DNA of 64,000 bases from Arabidopsis thaliana (GCF_000001735.4 NC_003076.8:16681835-16745834), one strand, 5' to 3'; shown: positions 24,099 through 35,494, numbered from the stretch's first letter. The notes: a model not told the origin generated them from the sequence alone. Program-made: numbers and translations.

Positions 24099-24112
24099 GA
24101 ATGAGTCTTGTA
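24099..24112. repeat. Target-site duplication, right copy (GAATGAGTCTTGTA)
   Basis: Identical to 17640-17653. It follows directly after the LINE A tract, and the TNL unit-2 flank then continues (TTATTGATTGATGTTTTTAC). Confidence 0.93.
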
Positions 24113-24689
24113 TTATTGATTGATGTTTTTACTTTTTACTTTTTAGTTATTAGTTATTTACGAAGAAGGTGGTACCCTTCAATAGAGAAGAAAAAGATAG
24201 AGCAGCTAATAAGAAGAATGTAGAGAAAATACATATCAATAATGTTTCTCACTAGGGGTGACCATAAAAATCAATATTCAACTGGATTTTCTTCTAGGCC
24301 ATTCTTCGGAGCAAATTACTTGAGGAGACGATTCGGTTAATCACGAGACTCGTAATACACATGAGCCGTATGTTCAGTGGCTGCTCGTTGCCGGTTTGAA
24401 AATCGCCTGTTTATAATCATCATCACCTACTGTTTGAGCACATTTATAAGTTACTGTTTAAAACAATATTAGTTTATGAAATTTATAAGAAGTTGTTTTC
24501 AAATCCTAATGATACATTATTATTGACTTTGAGTATACAAAATCTATACAAACTCTTCTTTTTTTTAAAAAAAATGTCTTGTATGATAAATTTATTGCGG
24601 TAGTTTTTAACATTCGTCTATTGTTCTTGCAGTGAACTCATCAGATCTGTCAGTACATCTATTTGTATCCTTAGAACCCTTGCAACTTT

Positions 24690-24950
24690 GTAATAAATTT
24701 TTCAACTGGAGTAGTAGTAACAGCAACCACTACATCAATGGAGATCAAAAGACTATGAAACTTTATAAAAAAAAAAACCACAAGCCTACATACATAAAAG
24801 ATGGCTTAAAACAAGAAAGTAGAAACATTAGTAGGAATAACTTAAAACATTTAAATGATTTGAAAAGCAGAAATTATTTTCTTGTTGAATTAAGTAAACT
24901 CAAACTCCAGCGTTTGCAAAGAAAGTTTGTTTTTTGATTTTCAAGTGTAG
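24690..24950 (+). repeat. Degenerate third copy of the TNL upstream region
   Basis: Stretches match the upstream regions of both TNLs in order: AAAGACTATGAAAC (also at 6260), AAAAGATGGCTT (also near 6330), TTCTTGTTGAAT (also near 6425), and CGTTTGCAAAGAAAGTTTG (identical in unit 2 near 11851). No TNL exon follows. It is replaced by the promoter of the sugar-transporter gene. Confidence 0.6.
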
Positions 24951-24956
24951 CTCCAA

Positions 24957-24996
24957 GGCCCATAACTTTGATAATAGTAAAAGCCCAAAGGCCCAG
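24957..24996 (+). promoter_or_regulatory. Site II-type GGCCCA motifs upstream of the transporter gene
   Basis: AAGGCCCATAA at 24956-24966 and AAAGCCCAAAGGCCCAG at 24981-24996, about 150-190 bp upstream of the ATG. TGGGCC/GGCCCA elements are TCP-binding sites common in housekeeping promoters. No gene lies in 24171-24690. Confidence 0.5.
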
Positions 24997-25143
24997 ATAT
25001 GAAAAGCTCGCTTATCTTTTTTTCTTTCTATGACACGGTGATGATGCGAATGAATCGTGTGAGAAGAGAGACTGAAGAAGAGCTACAAAAAATGAGAGAG
25101 CTCCTGTGAAGTGACGAAGAGACGAAGAAGAAAGAGAACATTA

Positions 25144-27370
25144 ATGGCGGCTACTCCGTGGTACTTTGTCGCAGTACTTCTCACCATTCTTACCAGCTCT
25201 CAGGTTCCAATTTCCAACCCTAATTCTCCAATTCCTTTCTGTACTTCTCTTGCTAATTATGATTGAATCGAGATTCGTTTCCTCTATGTTTCGACATTTC
25301 CTGAACTCTTAGAATTTCGGCGACTTTATAGATCTAGAAATTGAGTTATCGTTGGTGTTATTGTCGCCAAATCTAGTTCTGGATCATGTATGTCGGTTAG
25401 AGTGTGATAATTGCTATTTTCCACGGCTTCGAACAATGTCATGTTAGATCGGTAGATTCGATTATTCCAGTTGATTCTGCTGTTAATTTGCGAGTGCTTG
25501 ATTGATTTGATTTTTCGATATTATATGTAGCTGAAGAAGTTTAGTGAGAATTTGTTTTCACCAAAAGCTGTTATTAGTCTAACACAAGTCATGATCATCA
25601 TTCTTTATGTTCTTCTGGCTTTAGGTTTTAGATAGAAACTGAACATAATTCACTGGATAGATTCGAAAATGAGAGAAGTTTTTGTTTCCATTCTCTCACT
25701 GTGTAAACTTTATGCCTCAGGGGATTCTAACAACTCTTTCTCAAAGTGATGGAGGTTATAAGTATGATTATGCTACTGTTCCCTTTCTTGCTGAAGTTTT
25801 TAAGGTATTTTCTTCTTCTCTAAAAACTTGATGACTGGTACTGGATTTTTGCATGTCGTATTTAGCTGCTGAGTTTGTTTTACTATTGTTAATTTCTTCT
25901 GCAGCTGATCATTTCTGGTTTATTTCTCTGGAGAGAGATGCGGACATCTTCCTCAACAACTTCAAGGATTACTACGGATTGGAAGAGTGTGCGATTATTT
26001 GTTATTCCGTCTCTTATTTATCTGATACATAACAATGTGCAGTTTGCTACATTGACTTATGTGGATACGTCCACTTATCAGATAATGGGTAATTTGAAGA
26101 TTGTGACCACTGGCATACTGTTTAGGTATCTGTTTTGTGTGCCTTCTCTTTCTCTGTTGTGCTGAGTTCTCTCTGTTGATTAACTAATTTGTAATCTGTC
26201 GTTGTGATAGGTTATTTTTGAAAAGGAAACTATCTAAACTTCAGTGGATGGCAATTGGTCTTTTAGCTGTTGGAACAACTACCAGCCAGGTGAGGTGATG
26301 CATACACATTAAAATTGTGTATGCTATTTTCCTTTCTATCTTATTACTCATAGTCTTATGTTTTTCAAAATGGTTCATGTTATTCTACTTAGCTGGTAGC
26401 TCACTAGTTTTTTACTGGTAATTTAAAAGCTAAGCTGGCATCGAAATTTCAACCATTCAATTGGATTGTCGTTTCAGGTTAAGGGTTGTGGAGAAGCTTC
26501 TTGTGATTCTTTATTCACGGCACCAATACAAGGTTATTTGCTGGGCATCCTCTCAGCTGGTTTGTCCGCGCTAGCTGGAATCTACACAGAGTTTCTGATG
26601 AAGAGAAACAATGACACCTTATACTGGCAAAACTTGCAGTTATATACGTAGGTATCTCTTCTTTGCATCAAACTTTCTCATGCCTAGAGTATTATTGTCA
26701 CACTTCTTATTCAACTTAAAAGCCTCGTCGTTAGGCATAAGGCGATGATATCCAGTTCAATCATATCTTTGCTTTCTTTACTCACCAGGTTTGGTTCACT
26801 TTTCAACGTAGCTCGACTTATAGCAGATGATTTCAGACACGGGTTTGAAAAGGGTCCTTGGTGGCAACGTATCTTTGATGGGTACAGCATCACCACTTGG
26901 CTGGTAGTTCTGAATCTCGGATCCACTGGCTTACTGGTCTCGTGGTTAATGAAGTATGCAGACAACATCGTCAAGGTGAAAGATCAATCTTGTTCTTCAT
27001 AATCAACCAAAAGAATGTTAAAAAAAAAAACTGTGCTTAAATTCACATTTTACATTTTTCTTCTAGGTTTATTCTACATCAATGGCGATGCTACTTACTA
27101 TGGTTGCATCCATATACCTTTTTAGCTTCAAACCGACACTGCAGGTTTGTATATGATTTATCTTGGATCGGATCTTCTTTCCTGTATTCGTCTCATTTGT
27201 CTTCTTTACCTGAAACAATCCTGCAGCTTTTCTTGGGTATTGTCATATGCATCATGTCACTCCATATGTACTTTGCTCCTCCACACACGCTCGTGGACTT
27301 GCCCGTGACAAACGAAGCACATGCCAAGACCTTAAAGCAAGTTGTCGTAGAAGAAAAGACAGATTCTTGA
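25144..27370 (+). CDS. AT5G41760: Nucleotide-sugar transporter (CMP-sialic acid transporter-like)
   Basis: Eight exons: join(25144..25203, 25721..25804, 25905..26125, 26211..26289, 26478..26647, 26789..26975, 27067..27144, 27227..27370), 340 aa. It belongs to the drug/metabolite superfamily, NST branch, with about ten hydrophobic segments. Conserved family stretches are LIYLIHNNVQFATLTYVDTS, TYQIMGNLKIVTTGILFR, GYLLGILSAGLSALAGIYTE and LVSWLMKYADNIVKVYSTSMAML. Such proteins swap cytosolic nucleotide sugars for the monophosphate across Golgi or ER membranes. I recall that this locus was reported to move CMP-sialic acid in vitro. Plants have little or no sialic acid, so the native substrate is uncertain. 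All junctions keep phase. The start follows 5' leader sequence with no closer in-frame ATG. Confidence 0.95.
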
Positions 27371-29490
27371 ATTAAATTGGACGAAAAGGTTAGTTGAACA
27401 CATAGAAAACAATTTGCTAAGTAAATGAACACAATGATCTTCTTCTAGCTTCATTTCTATTAGAGAATGAGAAACTTGGATGTGAGTTCTTTTGAAGAAA
27501 TGATCTGATAGTTTGTTTATTCACGTACCGATTCTTTTCTTTGTAAATGTACATCGAGGTGCCTAGAAATAGTAAATTCGATTGTTGAAGCCTGTTGTTT
27601 ACTTTTTCTTACGCTGATGATATGTAAGAAGTGTCTACCAGATAAACTATTGTGTTCCTTTTTTTGACCGGCTGGTCTGATATGTTTGGGTCATCTGGAG
27701 TTGGTTCAGGTTTGGTTTATAGGCATTGAGCTTTTGTATAGGAGTTGGTTCGGGTTTGGTTTATAGGCATCGAGCTTTCTTAAGTGTGGACGTTCTCAAG
27801 CACGACGCTATTACGGATTCGGAAGAAAATAAATGTTATACCACAAAACACAACATATAGAACAAATTTGATTTAGCTTCCATTCTTGTTTGAAACAATG
27901 GTCACATGTCGTAAGCAACACAGTACAGATTGACAATAAAATCATTACCTATGTAACTTTTGTTTTATATCCCGTCTTTTTCCCCCGCATATTTTCGTTG
28001 GTACGAAGTTACAAATTGATGATAATCAATCATTTTCTTAATAAATGGTAGTTTATCCAATTTTTTTAATACGATTTCGTATCTTTGCAGTGCAGATCAA
28101 AACTTAAGAAAAAATGTAGTTGAAGTCTATTATACTAGTGTGACAGATTATGGCCACGAGTCACTCTATTCCATTGGTTCTTATTATTTATGACACATTG
28201 GGGAAAGTGAAATGCTAAGCCAAATCCGTAACGATAGGGGCACTTGTATTGCAAACATTAAAAGAACACGACGTACTAGTCGTCGCATGCATGCAACTAG
28301 AAAGATTTAGATGTTTCCAAAGAATCAAGAATGGGTCCATCTTCCCTCATTTAAACCCATTTTATCCCCAACGAAAATTCAAGAAACGATCACACTCCTC
28401 CTCCACTAATAAATTCGATCAAATATTGAGCTTTAGATAGATGATCATTAGGGTTATTTTGACCAATAGAGAATCTCCATTAACTTGCATTTTAAGTCTG
28501 ATCATAAACCTGAGTTAACGATGTTCAACGCATAAACTTTGATAATTTAGAAAATTGAATTATTTTTTCCATCACCAAGTTGCCTTCAACACTAAATTCG
28601 ATCGTAGTCTTTACAGTTACTAAGGAACCAAGAAGAAGAAGCATTAAATTCGCTTTTGTTGTGTGAAAACGAAAACTACCAAAAATTCAACGAAGCCAAT
28701 TAATGAGAAATACAAGACACACAAAAGAGTTATCTCAGTGCATTTAATATGTGAAGTGATTAATATAGCAGCCTCCAATGTTGAATTTGTTACAATCAAG
28801 GGATTAACTAAGAAAACAAAAAACAAATTAAATTGGCATCGAAGTAATATAGTATGACCTTGAAACTGTAAATCAACACTTTAGTGATTTTAAAATCTTC
28901 CTAGAAACAGTCATAGCCGTTTAACTTTTGTTCTTGTTTGACATTTTTCTAAAAATAAATAAAATCGGGCTTTAATTCATAGTTAAAACACAATTTTATT
29001 TTCGACTGAAGTTTGTGTGTTTAACAATGAATTAGAGGTATTTTAGGCATAAACCATGAGACATTAAGGTCGAGATAACTTGGGGTCTCGGGTTGTGTCT
29101 TTTCATTTATTTGTCAAAAAGCAGCTGTGATTTGGTTACTATGTGAGGAAATGTTATTAAAAGTTAGTAATGAAATATATAAAAGTCATGGTATTTTTAT
29201 TCATTATCAAGTGTATGTGAAATACACATACTTTTGGACATACATATAGAAAGAATTAGATTTGTCTATTACAAATTTATATCGCATTTGATGTAGTCGA
29301 CGACCGAGATGAATCAAATGAACAAGATACATAAAAAAGACAAACATTAACACACAAAAGAACAAAACTAATAAAATTAACATAGTATCAAAAAATGAAA
29401 TAAAGAAAAGAAAATTTCAAAATCTAGTACGTGCTTGCATCTACATGATCCAACGAAGTTCTTCGCCTATCCACAATATATTGTTTTGCC
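27371..29490. other. Intergenic, 3' flank of the transporter gene then AT-rich spacer
   Basis: 27371 to about 27600 is the probable 3' UTR. The frames at 28249-28440 and 28663-28857 are short, AT-driven and lack family features. Apart from the 44-bp tandem repeat at 27697 I see nothing in it. Confidence 0.5.
27697..27779. repeat. 44-bp tandem repeat, two copies
   Basis: GGAGTTGGTTCAGGTTTGGT starts at 27697 and recurs at 27741 with one change. The units continue as TTATAGGCATTGAGCTTT and TTATAGGCATCGAGCTTT. It is a local slippage duplication in the 3' flank. Confidence 0.85.
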
Positions 29491-29498
29491 TATATAAA
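29491..29498 (+). promoter_or_regulatory. TATA box for the 101-aa gene
   Basis: TATATAAA about 110 bp upstream of the ATG at 29603, with a pyrimidine-rich stretch downstream (CATCTCCCATTTCCTC). Confidence 0.6.
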
Positions 29499-29602
29499 CA
29501 CATCTCCCATTTCCTCATAAGAAACCTCAAGCCCTAACTAAAATCTCAAGATAAACCTATAGTTGTCTTGTCAAACAATCAAACCCTTTTTAGATATAGA
29601 AA

Positions 29603-29908
29603 ATGGGAATCAAATTCAGCCAAGGTCCTTCGAATACAACCATTCACAACAGAAGTCATCAAGATGGTGAGGATCAAAGGAACGAGACGGCGACGAAGAT
29701 CAATCATGACAAGCCTCAAAATCAATCAAGTAGCTTTCAGATTCCACTTCATTATCCAAAGTATACAAAGAGTGATTATGAGAAAATGCCAGAGTGGCAA
29801 TTGGATCGGCTTCTGAGAGAGTACGGCTTGCCGGTTATCGGAGATTCTTACGAGAAGAGGAAATTTGCCATCGGAGCATTTCTCTGGTCGTCGGAGAACG
29901 AGCACTAG
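29603..29908 (+). CDS. AT5G41761: Small protein of unknown function, 101 aa
   Basis: A single exon with a good TATA box upstream and a short leader. The N-terminus MGIKFSQG fits the N-myristoylation pattern (Gly2, Ser6), so membrane attachment is possible. Residues 10-45 are polar, rich in N, Q, H and D, and probably disordered. Residues 50-95 form a compact conserved-looking block (HYPKYTKSDYEKMPEWQLDR, then LLREYGLPVIGD and KRKFAIGAFLW). I associate this block with a plant-specific family of small proteins of unknown function (DUF7722, from memory). No catalytic motif. It is flanked by long gene-poor DNA on both sides. Confidence 0.75.
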   Translation: MGIKFSQGPSNTTIHNRSHQDGEDQRNETATKINHDKPQNQSSSFQIPLHYPKYTKSDYEKMPEWQLDRLLREYGLPVIGDSYEKRKFAIGAFLWSSENEH

Positions 29909-32465
29909 ATCATATGTTATCGTAATAGACGTCATCGTTTCATATGGTACTGTTTGAATAAAGATAAGTTGGTGAAAGCGTGGAAAAGAAACATGTTTGC
30001 ATGTAGATATTATCCTGGACATGTATGTTTTATATAATATATATATATGTATTAATGTATTTGTATATATGGTGTGTTTCTCTACTCTCCATGTATGTTA
30101 CCTCATGGGCACGACATTTGTAATAACTATACTAAGCTTAATAATTTTCTAGCGTTTTCACATATACAATTAAAAATAATCATTATTTAGTTATTCCAAT
30201 ATTTTTTTTACAAAACAGTTTTTATAATTGTGAACCAATAGTAATCTGATAAGTTTCATTATTTTGAATTATTGCATCTTGAAGTTTATAAGTTATTAAT
30301 ATCATTCAATTAGAAAAAAAAAACTAGAAAATCAATCTTAATTTGTGAAACAAAATTAAAAAAGTTAGAACATCAATTTATTAAGAACAAAATGGAATAT
30401 ATATGTGACAATATTTTGCTTTATTATTTTACTCTCCATCTAAACATTCTTATTTTTGCGATTTTTGATATACTAGTATGTGATTAAAAAGCGAGAAGTA
30501 CTTTTAGAAACACGAATCCATGAAATTTCTTGCAACACACATGACACATCCAATATACTTGTACGAGTGTGTGTTAAATATTGTGGATTTATAACTAAAG
30601 AATAATTGACAGTTAGTGAATTGACTAAAACAACTGCTTTGGTGGAAGACATGTTGGCAACCTTAGGGCTGTTAGTTTGTTTGACACTGCAGATCTATTT
30701 CACGTCATGAATGGTTTTGGCGTTTTTGTTAGGGTTTCAGGTCTATTTCGTGCAGATTCAAACGTATACATGGATTTTTTTTAATAAGTAAAATAGGATA
30801 GTTTGATTCCGTTACAAGTTCAGCATGGACCTATCAAGCTCCACGCTCTATGATGGACGTGTATGTGCTTATTCGAATGACCATCCGAAACAGAAATTTT
30901 CACGAATTGACCACCTTTATTCGTTACGGGATTCACCCATACACGTGAACGGGTAATGACTGTTTTAAATTGTAATGTTTATTCCAGTTTTCAGTATGTA
31001 CACTTTGCTTCTTGTTATCTATATATACATTTTTGCAGCCATTTTATGAAATAAATCTTGGATTTGGGATTTATTTACAGTAGTTGTCACTGGCATTTAA
31101 TAATTGTTTTTGATAATTAGAAAGAAAATCTTTGAATTAAATATTTGACAATCTTCCCAAAATCTCTCCACATTAACTACACGATTAGTTACTAAAATAA
31201 ACTTCCGAAATATTTAATATCATTTAATTACTACAAAATTATCATTTTTGATATTGTTTTTCTACATGACTATAATAATTCGATTATAATCATTAAACCG
31301 CAGAGATATTTGATAACATTTAATTACTACAAAATTAAAAAATATTTAGACAATGATTCATAAACATATCATAAATAAAACCAGTGAGTTTTTTTTACGG
31401 GGCGGATTGGCGGGACGGATTTGACAGGACGGTACTTAATAACAATCGTAAACTATAAAATAAAAATATTTTATAGATAAATACAATTTGCAAACTTTTA
31501 TATATAGTAACTTTAAAAAATAAATTGTCTCCGCCGTATACCGCGGGTTAAAATCTAATTCTTAGTATATTTTCTTTGTGAAAGAACAAAATGCACTAAT
31601 TGAAAGAACTCGAATACGCCTGGACAAAACTCAAAACAATTTAGCCTTCAAGCAGCAAACTCAACCGCTTATCCACATGACAAAATTAACCATGAAAATC
31701 AATCGGTTTTTATAGGTACGTAGTGTGGTAGTGACAATGTACATGCATGACGTTGAGTAACTGAAATTGAGAAAACTTCTTAAAAAGTTTAAACTTACAA
31801 CAATTTTATGAAAATTCACCTCAACTTTTGTAAAATTTTGGATATTTTAATGAGAGATTGAGAGCATATATGTACTTGATGAGTAGTTTTAAAAATTATT
31901 ATAAGAATTTGAGTGCACCTTTAATTTTTAAACAAAGTGTTTTGAATAGTGATAAGGAATTTCGTTGATTTATCTGATTCACCAAATAGTATTTTGTTAG
32001 TAAATAATGAAAAAAAAAAAAAACCTTATTAAAAAAAAATTATTAACCAAAACTTTAGGCGTATAACCAAAAATTAGCCAAAAACCTTAGTAAATAATTA
32101 TGCGTTTTCGTTACCTTTAGGCTTTCACGCTTTAGCTACCGTTCCTTTTGAGTTTGCTTCGATTGTTAAAAAATGATGCATTTGGGTCAATGTGACAAAG
32201 ACGAATTCTTGTATAATTGTTTTGTTTAAGTTTTTAATAAATTATGGGAGACATTGTCTCCCCATCACTACAAAAAAAAAACTAAGAAACCTTGGAGCGG
32301 AAAGTACGTAGTGCTTCTTCTATTGAGTAACACCTACAAACACAACAAAGCAGCAAACAACATAGCTCATTACGAATTAAAGAGACCAAACCAAATAGCT
32401 ACGAACAGAATCCCGTGGAGACCTAATCTCTGAGCAGTGAGCACTAGACAACGGATGACATTTTT
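29909..32465. other. Gene-poor AT-rich region
   Basis: 29909 to about 30130 is the 3' flank of the small gene. The rest is very AT-rich with no credible coding frame. It contains one repeat remnant at 31397-31560. Confidence 0.5.
31397..31560. repeat. Helitron-like or other dispersed-repeat remnant
   Basis: It starts in a G-rich stretch (ACGGGGCGGATTGGCGGGAC) and ends in CCGCGGGTTAAAATCTAA. The same type of ending, CCGCGGGTCAAAATCTAGT, closes the repeat at 39554-40103. A short GC palindrome followed by AAAATCTAG(T) is the form of Arabidopsis Helitron 3' ends. The family is not confirmed. Confidence 0.4.
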
Positions 32466-33817
32466 TGTAACATCCCCAAATCTAAAATGTGGGCCATTTT
32501 GAATTACAGCCCATTAAGGCCCAAACATAAATTCGTAAAAACTAGGAGGGTTTTGTCGTGTGTGCATAATGTATCACCCTTCTCGTTTGAGCCGCAAAAG
32601 AAGCTTTGAGTATATATAAATCCAAAAGCAGCCAGCTAGCCACCACCGCGGGTGGGAGCGAGAGGGAAGTTGAACCACCATGGTTGTTCTTATCCCGTCG
32701 TGTTGACGTATTGTTGCGTTCGAAAGGATCCGAGAACTAGCAAAGTTGGAGAGAGCCAAGAGGTCACCGGAACTTCACCGGAGAATCACCGCGAGTCACC
32801 GGAAGTTAGTCACTGTCATCGGAGCTGTCGTAGTCCATTGGCAAGGTCGTTAAGGGTAAGAGAACCCTAGATTTATTATGTAACTTGGTCATGAAGTTTC
32901 TGACTTTGTCTTATTCTCTATTGATTTGTTTGCATGACAAGCCACCGTGAGCTTGAACCGCTTTGCCGAGCTGCCCAGGTGATCCGCCGAAAATAATCGC
33001 CGAGAAAGGTAAACGACCAAGCTGAACTTTCGTGTCTGTGATATCTTGTGTTGATCTTAACCAGTCTAAACCGAATAATCTTAATCTAATTAAGACAAGA
33101 ACCATAACTTAATTCATGTGGACGTGAGTTGACTTGCGGTTGTCGTCATGTGTAGAGGTGGTGGTTTCATGCGATTAGTCTTGGTTTTGTTTTGGAATCG
33201 TTTATTAAACCGAAATTGTGGAGTTGGATAAAGGTCACGTGATTGAAGTTTTTGAGTTTCTAAACTGAGAGATTTAATTAATCTAATTAATCAGTTCTTA
33301 ATCAAGGTTTAGAATTTGGTTTGGATATTAGATTAAATCATAGATTATAATTGCATTTAATCTTGATCGTTTAGTCTAAACCAATGCAGCCCGAGATTGT
33401 TCCTGAAGCCGTTTTTGTTGTTCCTAGTTCAAAACCGAGGAATCAACCCATTTTGTTAAGGTGAGGACGCGACCTTGTTTTATTTGTTATATGAATATAT
33501 TTAGTTGATTATTTAGTTTAGAGTTAAGCCGAATATATCTATGAGTTACATATTGTTTGATGTGTGTCTATGACTGCTTGTCTTAGGTTTAGACTTTGTG
33601 ATTCTAGATATATTTATATATGGAAAATTTGTGAGCTCTAAGGTTTACCTTCAATGAAAAATTTTAGATTGCTCACCCCTCTCTTTTTTGCAGGTTGGTT
33701 AAGTTGAGAGTTCGTTTTCCATTATTAATTGGTAGTTTTGCGATGAAAGTTGGTTTTGAACCGGGCTAAGAAGTGAATACGTTGACCAGCTCCTTGTACC
33801 AGATTCGGGTCCTTTCA
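32466..33817 (+). mobile_element. Probable solo LTR of an LTR retrotransposon
   Basis: 1352 bp that begins TGTAACATCCCC and ends GGGTCCTTTCA, so it has TG...CA termini. It is flanked on both sides by TTTTT (32461-32465 and 33818-33822), consistent with a 5-bp target-site duplication. It holds promoter-like features near the 5' end: GGGCCA, AGCCCATTA and AGGCCCAAA at 32490-32525, and TATATATAAA at 32611-32620. No gag, protease, RT or integrase frame is present inside or beside it. I infer LTR-LTR recombination left one LTR. Because the flanking repeat is only T, the duplication alone is weak evidence. Confidence 0.6.
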
Positions 33818-34351
33818 TTTTTAATCTCCATAATTAAACCAGCCGCGAGTCTTGAAGAAGAAGTATGCAGTCGATAGTTTCTTTCTTCCAGAGAATATAC
33901 ATCGAAGCTTGATAGGTAATCCTAAGAAAGTAAGGATCGTAGTCATATTTTTGTCTTAGAACGGATTCTTAAGGCATCTAACACCATCGCCAAATTTATC
34001 TCTCATGACAGTTATTAGGTTTCAAAACTCTCCAAGATTATATTGAATTGCACAAGAAGCATGTCGGAAGTTGAAACAAAAGTAATGTTGCTGATCTAAG
34101 AATAAATTTTGGGCTTGACTTAATTGTAGCCCATTATATAACATTCAGGTCAGTGTATAAATCATTTTAATTTATTTTCTTTCCAAAATCATATATACCA
34201 CAACGAAAGCATAAAAACCACAAAAAAATATTAAATGAAAAATACACATTCCAAGAAGAAGGTAAACAAATCGTGAAGTGTTTTGTGGGTTTAAATCTCT
34301 ACCAATCTCACTTTCTTTTTTTCTGAGAGAACCTGAATTTTTTTTCTGATA

Positions 34352-34779
34352 ATGGACATAGCGAGTACCAACCGGTTTAAGAAGAAGGTTTGTGATGGTT
34401 GCAGTGAAGCTATGCCAACTGGGAAAAAGCGGAAGAATGAAAGGACGTTAATGAACAAAGATGTGAATGCCAAAAGATTGAAGAAAGATGTGAAAAGGTG
34501 AGTTCTCAAAGGTTAGAGTGGAGTGAGGAAGACGAGATCCGTGTGCTACAAGGTATGATGGATTTCAAAGCTGTAACAGTACAAAATCTTTCTAATGATA
34601 TGAACGTAACTTACGAAATCCTTTAGGAATATATAAGCGTTGATGTTTGTAGCTATGCATTTGTAGAGAAGATGAAGAGTATGAAAAAGAAATTAATGGA
34701 GAAAATGAGGATTAACGCTAAAGATTTGTCTTCTTCGGTTCCGAGTTGTTGAAACTTATTTGGGGATGTGATGTGAAAT
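34352..34779 (+). pseudogene. Storekeeper/GeBP-like (DUF573) gene copy, left arm, broken
   Basis: The ATG frame gives [19 protein letters not shown] and a Lys-rich stretch, then stops at TGA near 34499. In another frame, the DUF573-type DNA-binding region follows: [20 protein letters not shown] (from about 34515) and [20 protein letters not shown] lies at about 34624. The family comprises plant transcription regulators related to potato storekeeper. As read it cannot make a full protein. Locus AT5G41765 is recalled as a storekeeper-related gene in this place. Confidence 0.75.
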
Positions 34780-34819
34780 TGGCTTGTTCTATCTTAAGTA
34801 AGTTATACTCAACAACAGA

Positions 34820-35230
34820 TTTCACATCATATCTCCAAATCAGTTTTAACAACTCAGAACCGATCGAAGAAGACAGATCTTTAGCGTTAATCCCCATTTT
34901 CTCTATTAATTTCTTCTTCAAACTCTTCATCTTCTCTACGAACTCATAGCTATAAACGTCAACGCTTATATATTCATGGAGGAAGTTGTAAGCTCCGGTC
35001 ATATCATCAGAAGGATTATGCCTTGTTAGAGCTTTGAAATCCATCATACCTTGTAGCACACGATCTCGTCTTTTTCACTTCACTCTAACCTTTGAGAACT
35101 TACTTTTCTTGGCATTCACGTTTTTGTTCGTTAACGTTCTTTCGTTCTTCCGTTTCTTTCCAGTTGGCTTAGCTTCACCAGAACCACCACAAACCTCCTT
35201 CTTGGACCGGTTGGTATTCGCTTTGTCCAT
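34820..35230 (-). pseudogene. AT5G41765: Storekeeper/GeBP-like (DUF573) gene copy, right arm, broken
   Basis: ATG at 35230 on the minus strand ([20 protein letters not shown]) leads to a TGA where the left arm has the tryptophan of LEWSEEDE, or an equivalent frame break. One base is missing in the next codons (ATCGTG against ATCCGTG). After that the DUF573 region is open for 113 aa ([50 protein letters not shown]), running on through the loop into the left arm, to 34718. It lacks the C-terminal helix of the family. Which arm the annotated locus uses is not certain. Confidence 0.65.
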
Positions 35231-35494
35231 TATCAAAAAATGTTTTAGGTTCTCTGAGAGGAAAAGAGAGCGAGAATTGGTAGAAATTTAAACCAACAAA
35301 GCACTTGACTATTTATTTACCTTTTTCTTAGAAATGTGTATTTTTTATTTAATATTCTTTTATAGATTTTATGCTTTTTTGTGATATATATAATTTTGAA
35401 AAGAAAATAAATTAAAAGAATTTATATAGTGACATGAATGTTATATAATGAGCCATAATTAAGTCAAACCCAAGATTGGTTCGACAATTCGTTT

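Larger units (their letters stand above)
11545..24170 (+). repeat. Tandem duplication unit 2, interrupted by two LINE insertions
   Basis: The second copy of the TNL unit. Its 3' flank can be aligned with unit 1 in four blocks: 15694-15900, 16061-16365, 17118-17653 and 24113 to about 24170. The gaps are a 161-bp segment (15900-16060), a truncated LINE (16366-17117) and a LINE with intact ends (17654-24098). Limits are approximate. Confidence 0.75.
34107..35477. repeat. Large inverted repeat of two storekeeper/GeBP-like gene copies
   Basis: Left arm 34107-34780 and right arm 34820-35477 are inverted copies, each about 660 bp, separated by about 39 bp. Homology spans promoter, leader and coding parts. 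For example, GGGCTTGACTTAATT (34111) pairs with the complement of 35460-35474. AAGATGAAGAGT pairs with ACTCTTCATCTT, and GATGTGAAAT (34771) pairs with ATTTCACATC (34820). The two copies point towards each other. Transcription across the centre would give a long hairpin RNA. Confidence 0.9.

Noticed and set aside
28249..28857. Short frames between the transporter and the 101-aa gene
   Set aside because: AT-driven, no domain, and overlapping frames on both strands.
32574..32870. Short frames inside the putative solo LTR
   Set aside because: They cover the promoter-like and leader-like part of the LTR and show no gag or pol similarity.
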